A stretch of DNA of 64,000 nucleotides from contig NZ_JAGYPJ010000001.1 in the NCBI RefSeq assembly GCF_018343695.1, positions 1,313,001 through 1,377,000 on the forward strand, written 5' to 3'. Of this stretch, positions 21,870-32,298 are shown in pieces. Under the pieces are notes generated by a model, which saw nothing but the letters and a program-made list of their open reading frames with translations, had not been told where the DNA came from and made no database searches. The DNA comes from Lederbergia citrisecunda (GTDB taxonomy: Bacteria; Bacillota; Bacilli; Bacillales; Bacillaceae_C). The position numbers and the translations under genes are program-made. The stretch's first letter is position 1. Every line of letters starts with the position of its first letter.

Positions 21870-22312
21870 AACACACACCTTCTCTCAAAAATAAAAAAAG
21901 ACTCTACGCATATAATTATGACCCACTTATGCGTAAAAGTCAAAAAGTAATTACTAAAATTTCCTGTTCTAAACTTTAAAAGCGAAAAGGTTGCCCACAA
22001 GCCATACATAATTGCTATACATACATCTTTTAAAACAAAATAAAAACAACCTACAATCAGTAGCTTGTTCATTTTCTATATCCTCTTATTCTTTTCTCTA
22101 ATAAACTTCATGACTATTTTTCGTTAAATAACCATGAACAAAAAAGCCTTTGAACAAGTTTATTTACATAGCGAAAATACTATGGATCCCGAACCTGCCC
22201 AAAGGCTTTAATTTGTCGAATACCTCAGACTCCTTGTTTAGTCAAAAAATTATTATTAAACTATATCAAGTTATTTTTCATAAATAAATATTTTATAACC
22301 AATATCACTTAT
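21870..22312. other. Upstream region of the restriction operon
   Basis: 440 AT-rich bases, presumably holding the operon promoter. An inverted repeat AAAGCCTTTG/CAAAGGCTTT with a wide loop spans about 22143-22213. The 77-codon minus frame at 21839-22072 overlaps the regulator start and has no ribosome site, so it is not a gene. Confidence 0.4.
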
Positions 22313-22871
22313 TTAATTTATATTTTTGATTCTCCTCTTTGCACGTATGAGACTACTTTTACTAATCCCTGTAAATTCCTCTACTTGCTTATATTAATGG
22401 GATTCTAATAAAGTCAATGCATGCGAAATCTGCTTCTTGCTAAACTTTCTAGGTCTTCCTTCTCTAAAGTCTTCTTTTTGTTTCGCAATCGCTTTCCCCT
22501 CTTGTGTCCCGTTCAACGATCATGTCCCTTTCAAATTCAGCAAAAGCACTCAATATTAAATATTAAACGTCCTGTTGGCGTGTCTTCCACTAAGCCATAT
22601 TTAAAATATGTACTTTAACCCCTTTTTCAAAAAGTATCTTAATAGTTTTTATAGCATCAACTGTAGATCGAGCATACATATCTAATTTTGTAACGACTAG
22701 TATATCGCCAGGTTGCAAGACAGTTAAAATTTCTTGAAACTTTGGACGTTCAGCTTCTGTCCCAGTAAATTTCTCCGAAAATACTTTTTCACAACCCTCG
22801 TTTTTAAGTGCTCGACGTTGTGTTTCTAAATCTTGGTTAAGTATACTGACCCTTGCATATCCGTATTTAAT
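22313..22871 (-). pseudogene. Decayed serine recombinase (resolvase/invertase)
   Basis: From about 22868 the minus strand reads KYGYARVSILNQDLETQRRAL, the N-terminus of resolvase/invertase serine recombinases with catalytic Ser in ARVS. LQPGDILVVTKLDMYARS, GVKVHILNM, then [14 protein letters not shown] and a C-terminal helix-turn-helix QVEEFTGISKSSLIRAKRRI follow. At least two frameshifts (near 22600 and 22510) and extra stops break it. The start codon itself reads ATT after GGAGAGGA. It is a relic of a transposon or invertible element at the right side of the defence island. Confidence 0.8.
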
Positions 22872-23280
22872 AGAATTCCTCTCCTTATTTTCGGTTATAT
22901 GTTTTTATACCATTATATAAATTGATCTTATTGCCTATCATAAAAAAGCGTCAAAACTTTTAGTTTATGACACTTTCGGTGGATATCCTTATTCTTTCAT
23001 CCGTGTTTCCATTCGGCCAACTAGTACTAGCGGCACTATCAATAGATCAAAGAGAAATTAATAAGATAGTTAAAAGGCTATAGTTTATAAAAATCGATTA
23101 AATACAAATTGTACTAAATTGGAATAATCAACATGTTTTTTATTAAAATTCGACTTTTCCCTAGGTGATTTGTCCAATTTCAGGTACTTTTTTCCTCAAA
23201 TCTCTTTTTTGTCCTTTTGATTAATCTTACAATCTTCAATAAATTTGTCTTGTAAGTTATTAAAGGAGGAAAAAAAGAAA

Positions 23281-23604
23281 ATGTATAAAAACAATAAAGG
23301 TGTATGGATAAAGGAATACCAGGAGACATTAGGGGAGAATTTAATGAAGGAGAAATTTCAAATTGAATTTAAAGACAACCATTATTTACATAAGACAATA
23401 TCCTTAGATCTCATCAATAAGCCGGTTCAAAATATGGGCCGCATGTGGATTTTCGTTGTAAAAAGTGATGATTATGTTGCTAATCGTAGAATTTATGGTG
23501 AAGTAGTAAGGGAAATACATGATAGGATTGTTCCATTCTTACAAAAAGAATATAATTATGAACCACAAGCTTGTTTAATTGACTCTGAACATAAAGTGTA
23601 CTAA
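23281..23604 (+). CDS. Unknown 107-residue protein
   Basis: A complete small gene with AAAGGAGG eleven bases before ATG 23281. The frame is open to a TTG at 23245, but the ribosome site lies after that codon, so 23281 is the better start. The protein is hydrophilic and mixed in charge, with no Cys cluster, signal peptide or membrane span; the only Cys is near the end (QACLIDSEHKVY). I do not recognise it. It stands alone on the plus strand at the right edge of the island, with a hairpin about 65 bases downstream. The 22872-23280 upstream stretch holds no gene that I can see. Confidence 0.65.
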   Translation: MYKNNKGVWIKEYQETLGENLMKEKFQIEFKDNHYLHKTISLDLINKPVQNMGRMWIFVVKSDDYVANRRIYGEVVREIHDRIVPFLQKEYNYEPQACLIDSEHKVY

Positions 23605-23670
23605 TGATAGATCTTTTTGGGCAGCTGGATCTCACTGGCTGCTTTGTATTCCAAAAGTAAAAAGGTTCTT

Positions 23671-23699
23671 GTAAGAAAGGCTATAAACGCCTTTCTTAC
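23671..23699. terminator. Hairpin after the 107-residue gene
   Basis: Perfect 11-base arms GTAAGAAAGGC (23671-23681) and GCCTTTCTTAC (23689-23699) with a 7-base loop. The T run is weak on either strand, so termination efficiency is uncertain. Beyond it, 23700-24173 has no supportable gene. Confidence 0.5.
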
Positions 23700-24123
23700 G
23701 TCAGGCAATCACTTTTCACAATAATCTCTTACAGATGGCTTATTTAGTTCATACCTTGGGGTTAATTGGGATGATTCTTTCCAATTCGCACAATAGTCAC
23801 ACATCAGCTTCACCCTTTTTTCACTTCCTTGGGTTGTTTTACAAGTATTACTTAGCACGCTCACGACGTGTATCAAGGTTCCCTCGCTTCTCTTCTGGGA
23901 CAAATGCGTAAATAGCTTCAATCTCTTTTTCTTCCGTTATCAGCTTCCCTACTTAATTAATACACCCCCCTCTCCCACGGGGGTAATTTGGCCTTTCTTT
24001 TGTTTTGGATATTAAATCATTACGCACCTGATTATTATCAAAAAAACTTCTCCCACACTACAATAGTCGATCTTAGTGCCTTGCGATAACTAGTGAAAAA
24101 CAATTACAAATCTTATCTTTCAA

Positions 24124-24170
24124 CAAAAAACACTTACAAACATAGATATATCAACATTTATAAGTGTCTA
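24124..24170. repeat. 47-base hairpin repeat, copy B
   Basis: Arms ACACTTA (24130-24136) and TAAGTGT (24161-24167) flank an inner GATATATC palindrome. It matches copy A at 8981-9028 in the same orientation, with six substitutions and one gap. It marks the transition from the defence island to the trehalose operon. Confidence 0.6.
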
Positions 24171-24173
24171 ATC

Positions 24174-24345
24174 TTAATGAAATCGCATTGGGGGTCGAGC
24201 ACTAGAATTCAAAATAAAATCCTTGTACGACCGATAGCGTGATTGACCATAAAAAACAGGTTCCGTAATTCTCATTGATACAATTTCCAAAACATTCAGT
24301 AACCTATAATAATGACATCCGTATCCTTTATCTGTCAGACAAATT
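24174..24345 (-). pseudogene. Possible decayed open frame of unknown origin
   Basis: About 56 codons without a start codon end at TAA 24174 and read DKGYGCHYYRLLNVLE, then ITEPVFYGQSRYRSYK. An adjacent frame just upstream continues sensibly (RFEGDVDIIPNHDS), suggesting one frameshift. The composition looks coding, but I recognise no family and see no ribosome site. Hairpin repeat B follows directly. It may be a gene remnant. Confidence 0.3.
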
Positions 24346-24436
24346 TGCTGTCATGATTCGGAATAATATCGACATCTCCTTCGAACCGTTTAAGATGGGC
24401 TGACCTATTTTTTTCGCTAAATATCCTTTGTTCAAC

Positions 24437-26098
24437 CTATCCCCTGTCCAAATACACGATTGACTCATAAGGTCTCAACGTTATTTTATACAATCTCTTT
24501 GATGAATCAGCATAATTTGATAGTAGGATTTGCGGGTTTTCTACACCTTCTACTTGCAGTTCGACTGAAACTTCTTTAGCATAAAAGTTATTCACCACGA
24601 TTAATTTTTCATTTTTCCATTCTCGTGTATAGGCAAAGATTTGGGGGTCATTTGCTAGTAGCAGATGATAGTCCCCATAAGTTATGATGTCATATGTTTT
24701 ACGTAGCTTAATTAGTTTTTGATAATGACTGAAGATCGAATTGGGGTCATTCATTGCATTTTCAGCGTTAATTTCATTGTAATTTCGGGCTGGTTCGATC
24801 CACGGTACACCTGTTGTAAATCCAGCATTTTTTTCACTGGACCACTGCATAGGTGTTCTGGCATTATCACGTGATTTTTGCTGGAGTATGGCGATTATTT
24901 CTTGCTCTGATTTTCCCTTTTGCTTTAGAATCTCATGTGTATTCAAAGATTCCACATCACGGTATTGACTAATCGAGGTAAACTCAGGGTTTGTCATCCC
25001 GATTTCTTCACCTTGGTAAATATATGGGGTTCCCTGCATCATATGGATTGTGGTTGCAAGCATTTTTGCTGATTCCTTATGATATGTTTGATGATCGCCA
25101 AATCGAGATACAGCACGTGGCTGATGATGATTGCACCAAAACAGGGCATTCCATCCTCCTCCATCATGCATACCAATCTGCCAATCGGAGAGGATTTTTT
25201 TTAATTCAATAAAGTCAAATGGTGCCTTTGTCCATTTATCCCCATTTGGATAATCTACCTTGAGGTGATGAAATTGAAAGGTCATATCCAATTCTTTTCG
25301 TTCCGGTTTTGTATAAAGGATGCAATTTTCTATTGTCGTCGAAGACATTTCCCCAACCGTCATCATGTTATTAGGCGCAAAAACGGCTTGGTTGATTTCA
25401 TGTAAATATTCATGGACTCGTGGACCATCGGTATAGAACCTTCTGCCATCACCGTTATGATCATTTGGGAAATGCTGATCCTTTGAGATTAAATTGATCA
25501 CATCAAGGCGAAATCCATCAATTCCTTTCTCTGCCCAGAAGCGAATCATCTCAACCAATTTCTCTCTAACCTCATTGTTTTCCCAGTTAAGATCTGCCTG
25601 TGTTACATCAAATAAATGCAAATAATATTGACCCGTTTTCTCGTCATATTGCCAAGCTGGACCTCCAAATTTTGATTCCCAGTTTGTAGGCTCCTTTCCA
25701 TCAACAGCATCATTCCATATATAAAAATCACGGTACATATTTGTTATGGATGACGATGCTTGTTTGAACCATTCATGTTCCGTCGATGTATGATTAATGA
25801 CTAGGTCCATAATTAGCTTTATACCGCGTTTATGAGTTTCATCCAATAATTGCTCGAAATCAGCCATTGTCCCATACATTGGTTCAATAGAGTAATAATC
25901 ACTAATATCATATCCATTATCTTTTTGCGGTGATTGATAAATAGGTGTTAACCAAATTACGTCCACGCCTAGTTTTTTGAGATAATCTAGCTTTTGGATA
26001 ATTCCCTGTATATCACCAATACCATTTCCGGTTGTGTCATTAAAACTTTTTGGATAAATTTGATACACGGTTGACTTTTTCCACCAAGCTTCACTCAT
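24437..26098 (-). CDS. treA: Trehalose-6-phosphate hydrolase (phosphotrehalase)
   Basis: A 553-residue glycoside hydrolase of family 13. Visible: substrate-pocket entry STVYQIYPKSFNDTTGNGIGDI, DLVINHTS, nucleophile Asp in GIDGFRLDVINLI, acid Glu in VGEMSS, and FWCNHHQPRAVSRFGD typical of phosphotrehalases rather than oligo-1,6-glucosidases. It would split trehalose 6-phosphate into glucose and glucose 6-phosphate in the cytoplasm. The ATG at 26098 with GGGAGTG upstream overlaps the permease stop by eight bases, so the two are coupled. The longer frame to 26185 runs inside the permease and is not used. No treR repressor gene is visible next to it. Confidence 0.9.
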   Translation of the reverse strand: MSEAWWKKSTVYQIYPKSFNDTTGNGIGDIQGIIQKLDYLKKLGVDVIWLTPIYQSPQKDNGYDISDYYSIEPMYGTMADFEQLLDETHKRGIKLIMDLVINHTSTEHEWFKQASSSITNMYRDFYIWNDAVDGKEPTNWESKFGGPAWQYDEKTGQYYLHLFDVTQADLNWENNEVREKLVEMIRFWAEKGIDGFRLDVINLISKDQHFPNDHNGDGRRFYTDGPRVHEYLHEINQAVFAPNNMMTVGEMSSTTIENCILYTKPERKELDMTFQFHHLKVDYPNGDKWTKAPFDFIELKKILSDWQIGMHDGGGWNALFWCNHHQPRAVSRFGDHQTYHKESAKMLATTIHMMQGTPYIYQGEEIGMTNPEFTSISQYRDVESLNTHEILKQKGKSEQEIIAILQQKSRDNARTPMQWSSEKNAGFTTGVPWIEPARNYNEINAENAMNDPNSIFSHYQKLIKLRKTYDIITYGDYHLLLANDPQIFAYTREWKNEKLIVVNNFYAKEVSVELQVEGVENPQILLSNYADSSKRLYKITLRPYESIVYLDRG

Positions 26099-28054
26099 TA
26101 CTTTCACTCCCAGGCATTGATAACCTCCGTTTTGCAATAAAATACGTAACGATAAACGGAAAGACAATGACGATAAGCATGCCAATTAAAAACGATACCC
26201 AATTAGACGCTACAATCGATAATATCGCCGGAATGCCTCCAACACCGATTGATGTCGCTTTTACGCCTTGTAATGTGATAAAAGCCCCAGCAATCGCAGT
26301 ACCAGTGATTGCCGCAAAGAACGGATATCGATACCGCAAGTTTACCCCAAACATTGCAGGCTCCGTAATTCCGAGCCAGGCAGAAATACCCGATGTTCCT
26401 GCCAACCCTTTTAACTTTTCATCTTTTGCAACTAGCATCATGGCAAATACTGCTGCACCTTGGGCAATGTTAGATAAAGCAACAATGGGCCACAAGAAGG
26501 TCGTTCCCGTACTACCGATCAGTTGCAGATCTATCGCCAAAAACGTATGATGCATACCGGTTATGACGAGTGGAGCATATATTGCACCATATACTAGTCC
26601 TCCGATGACTGGTACTACATCAAAGACGTATACTAGTCCTTCTGTAATCCAATTTCCGATTTTAAATGTAACAGGACCGATTAAAACAAATGCCAAAAAG
26701 CCCGTTACCAATAACGCAACTGGTGCAACCACCAATAATTGAAGTGAATCAATGACACGTTTCCTAAGGAAGATTTCTATTTTAGCTAGTACCCATGAAG
26801 CAAATAGTACTGGAAGTACTTGTCCTTGATACCCAACTTTATTTATTTCCAACCCAAAGATATTCCAAGTAGGGATTTTACCTTCCGTAACTGCTGAGCC
26901 ATATCCCCATGCATTCATTAAGTCTGGATGGACAAGAATTAAGCCAAGGACAACACCAAGTAATTCATGCCCCCAAACCTCTTAACGGCTGACCAGCCAA
27001 TTAATGCAGGTAAGAATGTGAAGGCTGTATTCGCAATGATATTAATCATATCCGCAATACCAGCCCATTGTGGGTATGTCTCGATAAGTGCTGGTGCACC
27101 TTTCCCAAAGATTCCTGGATTCGCTAATATATTATTAATACCCATTAATAAACCAGCAGTTACAATCGCCGGTAAAATCGGAATAAAGATATCCGCCAAT
27201 ACTTTTATTGCTTTTTGCAGTGGATTTAGTTTTTCTCCGCCCGCTGCTTTAACATCCTCTTTCGATGCTTCAGCAATACCCGTCTCGTGAACCATTGCTT
27301 TATAAACCTTATCAACAGTACCTTGGCCAATCACAATTTGATATTGGCCATTTGCCGAAAACGTTCCTTTTACGATTCCCATATTATCTAGGGCTACTTT
27401 GTTAACCTTATCTTCATCCTTTAGTGCAAAACGCAGACGGGTCACACAATGGGTGGCTGCATTTATATTCTCTACGCCGCCGACTGCAGCTACAATTTCC
27501 TCTGCCTCTTTACCATACTGCACCCCATTTGTGGATGTAGTCATTTGTTCATTATTTTTATGCTCAGCCTTTCCTTTTGGCGCTGTTCCCAAAAGAACGG
27601 AGTCTACTGCAATAACATCTTTCTCCTTCGTTTTATGTAATTCTTCGAACTGGTCTCCGTTTATAACAATAATTGGAGTGACATGATTTTTCGCTTTTTC
27701 CTTAATAAAATCCAAGTCAAAAGTGACTAATGGGTCTCCGGCTTTTACCTTATCCCCTGACTTAACATGTGCTTCAAAACCTTCTCCATTAAGGGAGACG
27801 GTCTCTAGACCAATATGTATTAATAATTCAAGTCCCGAATGGCTAATAAGCCCAATGGCGTGCTTAGTTGGAAAAATTTGAATGACCTCTCCATCAAATG
27901 GAGCGACCACCTTCCCATCCGTAGGTTCAATCGCAATGCCATCTCCCATCATTTTTTGAGCAAATGTCGGGTCTGGAACATCTTCTAAAGCCACTACATT
28001 ACCACTTACGGGAGCATAGATTAAAATCTGATTGGCTTCTCCATTAGTTGTCAT
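26091..28054 (-). pseudogene. treP: Trehalose-type PTS permease IIA-IIB-IIC, frameshifted
   Basis: Two frames (26939-28054 and 26091-26918 with upstream continuation) encode one glucose-family PTS permease. The order is IIA (phospho-His80 in [10 protein letters not shown]), a linker, IIB (Cys203 in THCVTRLRF) and IIC (membrane domain from about residue 285, with GITEPAMFGVNLRYR). The frames meet at TTTGGGGGC near 26968. One more G gives [22 protein letters not shown], the expected sequence, so a single base is missing from a G tract. Coupling to the phosphotrehalase gene shows that the substrate is trehalose. If the deletion is real, IIC is truncated in its first third and uptake is lost. Confidence 0.85.
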
Positions 28055-28183
28055 TCAATGTGACCCCTTTCATTTAAATCCTCGCTTGTCAAAACAGCAT
28101 TCAAATCAATAGTCTTAATATACGTTTCCCATAAAACTATGGGTCAAAACAAAATATACAACCGTTCTACCTTCAGACAACAA

Positions 28184-28213
28184 ATCTCCCTTTTCAATAT
28201 CGAAAAGGGAGAT
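28184..28213 (-). terminator. Hairpin after ABC exporter gene
   Basis: Perfect 11-base arms ATCTCCCTTTT and AAAAGGGAGAT with an 8-base loop lie 11 bases beyond the stop of the ABC exporter gene (minus strand). The tail TTTGTTGT is moderately T-rich. It separates the exporter from the trehalose operon. Confidence 0.65.
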
Positions 28214-28224
28214 CTCTTAAACTG

Positions 28225-29961
28225 CTATATGACAAATTGCATATTATACAATTGTGCATATGTCCTATCTAATGAGAGTAATTCCTCATGTGTTCCTTCT
28301 TCTGAGATCCCGTCATCAGTCAACACAATAATCCGCTCGGCATTTCTAATCGTCGATAATCGATGGGCAATGACTATTGTCGTACGATTTTTCGCTAAAG
28401 CTTCCAGTGAATCTTTGACGATTTTTTCGCTTTCATTATCGAGAGCGCTAGTTGCTTCGTCAAAGATCAATACTGGTGGATTTTTTAGGAAGACGCGTGC
28501 AATGCTTAATCGTTGTTTTTGCCCTCCGGATAATTTGACACCACGTTGGCCAATATCGGTTTCATATCCGTTTGGCAAAGCAATAATAAAGTCGTGTGCA
28601 TTAGCATTTTTCGCAGCCTCAATGATTTCTTCGTTTGTTGCCTCAGGTTTTCCGTAACGAATATTTTCAAGAACCGTTCCTGCAAACAAATACACGTCTT
28701 GCTGAACAATTCCGATATTCCGTCTTAGAGAATGCAAGCTGATATCCTTAACGTTCACGCCATCTATTAGTATTTCTCCTTCATTAACATCATAAAAGCG
28801 TGGTATGAGTGAACATAAGGTTGTTTTACCGATTCCTGATGGTCCCACCAATGCAATATAATCTCCAGAATTAATGTCCAATGAAATGTTATTTAAAACA
28901 CTTTGATTGTTTCCGTTGTAACTGAAACCGACATTTTTAAACTTTACATCGCCTTGTACATTCTTCAATTCCATTGCATTTGAAGAGTCTTTGATAGACG
29001 GTTCTATTTCTAACATTTCCATAAAACGATCAAATCCAGTAATTCCATCTTGAAACTGCGTCGTCACATGAGTTAATTTTTGAATTGGCTCAATCAAGTA
29101 CGCAATATATAACAAAAATGTAATCATATCGGCCAAGTCTAATGAAGCATGAACTATATTGATGCTACCAAAAACAATCACCGTTATTGTAATGAGCTGA
29201 ATGAAAGTATCCATTCTCGTATAAAAATACGCTTCACTTTTATAGCCGTTCTTTCTGCTTTCTAAAAAGCGATTGTTTTCGTAATTGAATTTTTCTACTT
29301 CAAAGTTTTCATTCCCAAATGACTGAACTACCCTAATGCCTGAAAGATTATCTTCCACTTGGGCATTAATATCAGCAATTCGATCTTTATTTCTTCTTAG
29401 CGCAATGTTTAGCTTTTTATTAAAGTAAAGCGCAAACACTGCCATGAATGGCAAAAAGCAAAAGATGGCTAATGTCAATTTAGCGTTGATGAAAAATAGG
29501 ATAACAAATGAACCGACAAATTTAATAAAATATTTCATATAATCCTCAGGACCATGGTGATACAACTCAGATAGCAAAAACAAATCATTTGTTACTCTAG
29601 ACATTAATTGTCCTATTTTTTGCGTGTCATAAAAGTTGAATGATAGTTTTTGATAATGCTCAAATAATTCTCTCCGCATATCACTTTCCATCATCGCGCC
29701 CATTTTATGACCGTGATAATCCACGACAAATTGACAAAGATTTTGTAGGACCACCAAAACGAGCATAATCCCGCAGACGATATAAATTTGGTTTAGTGCA
29801 TTTGAAAGATCATTTGTTAAAATATTTTTCGTAATGTACCTTGTTAACAAAGGATACAACAGTGCAATGGCTGAACCAACTAAGGCACACGCCATTACAG
29901 TGTAAAACAGCCTCAAATACGGTTTGTAATACGATAAAAACTTCTTAATTCGATTATTCAC
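28225..29961 (-). CDS. ABC exporter half-transporter (fused membrane and ATPase)
   Basis: A 578-residue protein with six membrane helices in the first 320 residues (including VMACALVGSAIALLYPLL and FVGSFVILFFINAKLTLAIFCFLPFM) and a C-terminal ATPase. The ATPase has Walker A GPSGIGKTT, signature LSGGQKQR and Walker B VLIFDEATSALD, all intact, so it can work as a homodimer. Type IV exporters of this kind move drugs, lipids or peptides outward; the substrate cannot be told. The start is GTG 29961 with AGAGGGG upstream. It is monocistronic, followed by a hairpin. Confidence 0.88.
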   Translation of the reverse strand: MNNRIKKFLSYYKPYLRLFYTVMACALVGSAIALLYPLLTRYITKNILTNDLSNALNQIYIVCGIMLVLVVLQNLCQFVVDYHGHKMGAMMESDMRRELFEHYQKLSFNFYDTQKIGQLMSRVTNDLFLLSELYHHGPEDYMKYFIKFVGSFVILFFINAKLTLAIFCFLPFMAVFALYFNKKLNIALRRNKDRIADINAQVEDNLSGIRVVQSFGNENFEVEKFNYENNRFLESRKNGYKSEAYFYTRMDTFIQLITITVIVFGSINIVHASLDLADMITFLLYIAYLIEPIQKLTHVTTQFQDGITGFDRFMEMLEIEPSIKDSSNAMELKNVQGDVKFKNVGFSYNGNNQSVLNNISLDINSGDYIALVGPSGIGKTTLCSLIPRFYDVNEGEILIDGVNVKDISLHSLRRNIGIVQQDVYLFAGTVLENIRYGKPEATNEEIIEAAKNANAHDFIIALPNGYETDIGQRGVKLSGGQKQRLSIARVFLKNPPVLIFDEATSALDNESEKIVKDSLEALAKNRTTIVIAHRLSTIRNAERIIVLTDDGISEEGTHEELLSLDRTYAQLYNMQFVI

Positions 29962-30468
29962 AAGTTTACCCCTCTAATGTTAGATTTCCAGAATACGAAT
30001 CTACACATAAGGGGAACACATTAATGTTTAATTTAGTGTTACACCCCTATATGTTTGTACAAAAGTTGTTTGTTTTCTCATTGTTATTTCCTCCTTCTAG
30101 TTCAATGGATAAATTATACAAAATAAACCAAATATTTAAAAGATAAAAAACACCTTAATCCATTTTCTCCACAGAAAAATCCTTGTTACCATGAAAATAA
30201 ATTTAAATATCAACATAAAGAGAAAGTGTCCTCTAACTAGCAGTATTATTGGAATCCTTTATATGCAACTATACTTTAGTGTTATTATATTTTGTCCTTT
30301 TAAAAAAATTAGCCACTAATTTATTGCTACTACCATGCAGCTGGAAGACAATGTATAACTGATAAAGCTAAAATGTATAACATCTAATAAATTTTAAAAA
30401 AAGGATTTTATTTGCTTTTAAAGAATATATAAAAAGTGTTGTTACTTCTAAACAAAAGAGGTGGAAAA
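29962..30468. other. Divergent intergenic region
   Basis: About 500 AT-rich bases between the ABC exporter (leftward) and the DinB-like gene (rightward). A loose dyad (GGGGAACACATTAA against GTGTTACACCCC, 30011-30054) upstream of the exporter could be an operator for an unidentified regulator. No gene is seen. Confidence 0.35.
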
Positions 30469-31014
30469 ATGTCGATAGATATCAAAACATTATTTTTAAT
30501 CGATCAAAAAGATGGTTTGAATGAGGAATTTAGTAAATTAGTTTCTATGATGAATTATACAAGAGTTATGACGCTTGAAGAAGTAAAGAAATTAACTGTG
30601 GAAGAGTTGGATTTCCTTTATGATAAGGGTGATGGCAATTCAGTTGGAATGTTGCTTTCACACATGGCGGCCGTGGAAAAAGCATATCAAATCGAAACTT
30701 TTCAAAATCGCGAATTGACTGAAGAAGAAATTAATGACTTGAATCCTGCATTGGAATTAGGAAATAAGGCACGTGAACAAATTAAAGGCCATAGTATAGA
30801 AATTTATTTAGAAGAATTGGCTAATATTCGACATCAGACAATCGAAACCTTTAAAACACTTCCAGATGAATGGTTATTTCTACAAACTCCATTTTGGTTT
30901 GATGAGTCAGCCAACAATTATTTCAAATGGTTTCATGTATTCGAGGATGAATTGAATCATAGAGGCCAAATAAGAATTATCAAAAAGATGATGGCAAAAC
31001 AGTTGCACGTTTAA
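30469..31014 (+). CDS. DinB-family (DUF664) protein
   Basis: A 181-residue protein from ATG 30469 with AGAGGTGG upstream. It has the DinB-like four-helix layout with three spaced metal-ligand histidines: HMAAVEKAY near residue 63, a central helix IRHQTIETF, and HVFEDELNHRGQIR near 160. The last is the characteristic HxxxxxxHxxQ patch of the DUF664/DinB superfamily, whose members include metal-dependent thiol transferases. Substrate and pathway are unknown. It stands alone and is followed by a good terminator. Confidence 0.8.
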   Translation: MSIDIKTLFLIDQKDGLNEEFSKLVSMMNYTRVMTLEEVKKLTVEELDFLYDKGDGNSVGMLLSHMAAVEKAYQIETFQNRELTEEEINDLNPALELGNKAREQIKGHSIEIYLEELANIRHQTIETFKTLPDEWLFLQTPFWFDESANNYFKWFHVFEDELNHRGQIRIIKKMMAKQLHV

Positions 31015-31032
31015 TATAGATCAGCCAAAGTC

Positions 31033-31057
31033 CCCCACTTCTATTAGTGGGGTTTTT
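31033..31057 (+). terminator. Rho-independent terminator after DinB-like gene
   Basis: CCCCACT (31033-31039) pairs with AGTGGGG (31046-31052), followed by TTTTT. It lies between two convergent genes. Confidence 0.85.
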
Positions 31058-31085
31058 ACATGATTATCGCAACATATTCATTCAT

Positions 31086-31919
31086 TTATCTTTCTTCTTT
31101 TTCCATAAAAATGTCCTTTACAAGCTGTTTACTGTCAACCTTCCATCCGTTACTAGGTGAAAAACGAATTAAATATATAGATCCTTTATAAATATGACGT
31201 TTTGAATGTTCATCAATCCATTCAATATCAACGGGAACATTAAGATATAGTTGGTCATCTTTAAAAGGAGGGACGATTATTTGTCTAGCTTTGATGTTAT
31301 CTACGTGTTGAAATTGTTTATTCCAGTTCAATTTTTGCACTGAAATGACCGAGACAATTCGCTTATCTTTTTGTTTAATTCCAGCTACATAAGCTTCAAT
31401 AAGATCAAATGGTTCTACACTATTCAAATACTCATTCAATGTACCAGCTGATTTCAAAATCATGAGCTTATGAGAAAGATCTTCTGATTTACTTCGATGC
31501 GTTGTGCTCCCATTAAAGTGAACGCAAAAATGACCTCGAAAATCATTGTCCAGCTTCCCAGCACCATGTGGCATCCCATGCATTGAAGCTGCTATCCATT
31601 GATCTTTATGAATGACAATGATCGCCCTTCTCTTCCAACTCCATTTTCCGTTATAAATATCTTTCATAATTTTCGTATCCTTTGATGTCAATGGCTGAAC
31701 GTCGGCATGTCCGCTTCCTGCTCTTCTTTGTACGTCAAACCTCTTTCCGGTTTCCACATCCAAGATCGTAAACTTGCTATATTTCGGCAATATTCCATTG
31801 ACTTCATCCCACGGAAGCAAATCTACCCAAATTCCGATTCCCTCATCTTTAGCCGATGCAGCTTTCCCATTAAAAAATACGACAGAAGTTAGTAAAAAAA
31901 GCATAAATATATAACGCAT
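31086..31919 (-). CDS. Secreted protein of unknown function
   Basis: A 277-residue protein with a clear signal peptide (residues 1-23, FMLFLLTSVVFF then AASAKDE). The middle holds closely spaced conserved-looking motifs: RRAGSGHADVQPL, AASMHGMPHGAGKLDN, and RGHFCVHFNGSTTHRS. The His-x-Cys-x-His arrangement in HFCVHF suggests a catalytic or metal site and faintly recalls cell-wall L,D-transpeptidases, but the order of residues is not the known one, so I do not name it. The ribosome site is weak. It should act outside the membrane. Confidence 0.65.
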   Translation of the reverse strand: MRYIFMLFLLTSVVFFNGKAASAKDEGIGIWVDLLPWDEVNGILPKYSKFTILDVETGKRFDVQRRAGSGHADVQPLTSKDTKIMKDIYNGKWSWKRRAIIVIHKDQWIAASMHGMPHGAGKLDNDFRGHFCVHFNGSTTHRSKSEDLSHKLMILKSAGTLNEYLNSVEPFDLIEAYVAGIKQKDKRIVSVISVQKLNWNKQFQHVDNIKARQIIVPPFKDDQLYLNVPVDIEWIDEHSKRHIYKGSIYLIRFSPSNGWKVDSKQLVKDIFMEKEER

Positions 31920-32038
31920 CTAAACACTCATTTCTTAATTGTTAAAAAAAGCTTTCCAAAAATGAGTCGAACCTATTCATGATTTATTCTGAAAAAATAG
32001 GGAAAAGTAACACGAGAATCTATAGGGGGTAACATCAA

Positions 32039-32230
32039 ATGGGAGCAATCGAACGAAACGGATATATATTTGAGCCAGAATACAGTGTTATTGAGCAAAA
32101 TGGCGCCGTCCATGTCTTTCATCATGGTGAGTTTATAGAAGAAGTTAGATTTTCGTTCCAAGGTGAATATCCAGAAATGGATCAAATCGAACAACTTGTT
32201 GCTGATTACTGTAGAATAAATGGAATTTAA
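32039..32230 (+). CDS. ybxH: YbxH-like small protein (DUF5370)
   Basis: A 63-residue protein with GGGGGTAA nine bases before ATG 32039. The sequence MGAIERNGYIFEPEYSV followed by EFIEEVRFSF and DQIEQLVADY matches my memory of B. subtilis YbxH, a small protein of unknown function in spore-formers. It has no Cys and no membrane segment. A strong hairpin follows within 11 bases, so it is monocistronic. The family name is from memory, at moderate certainty. Confidence 0.7.
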   Translation: MGAIERNGYIFEPEYSVIEQNGAVHVFHHGEFIEEVRFSFQGEYPEMDQIEQLVADYCRINGI

Positions 32231-32240
32231 TAACTGCACC

Positions 32241-32268
32241 AAAATTGCTAGTGTTCACTAGCAATTTT
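32241..32268 (+). terminator. Hairpin after YbxH-like gene
   Basis: AAAATTGCTAGTG (32241-32253) is perfectly complementary to CACTAGCAATTTT (32256-32268); the right arm itself ends in TTTT. Confidence 0.75.
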
Positions 32269-32298
32269 GCTGTAGTTGGGAAAACTGGTGCTAGCTAA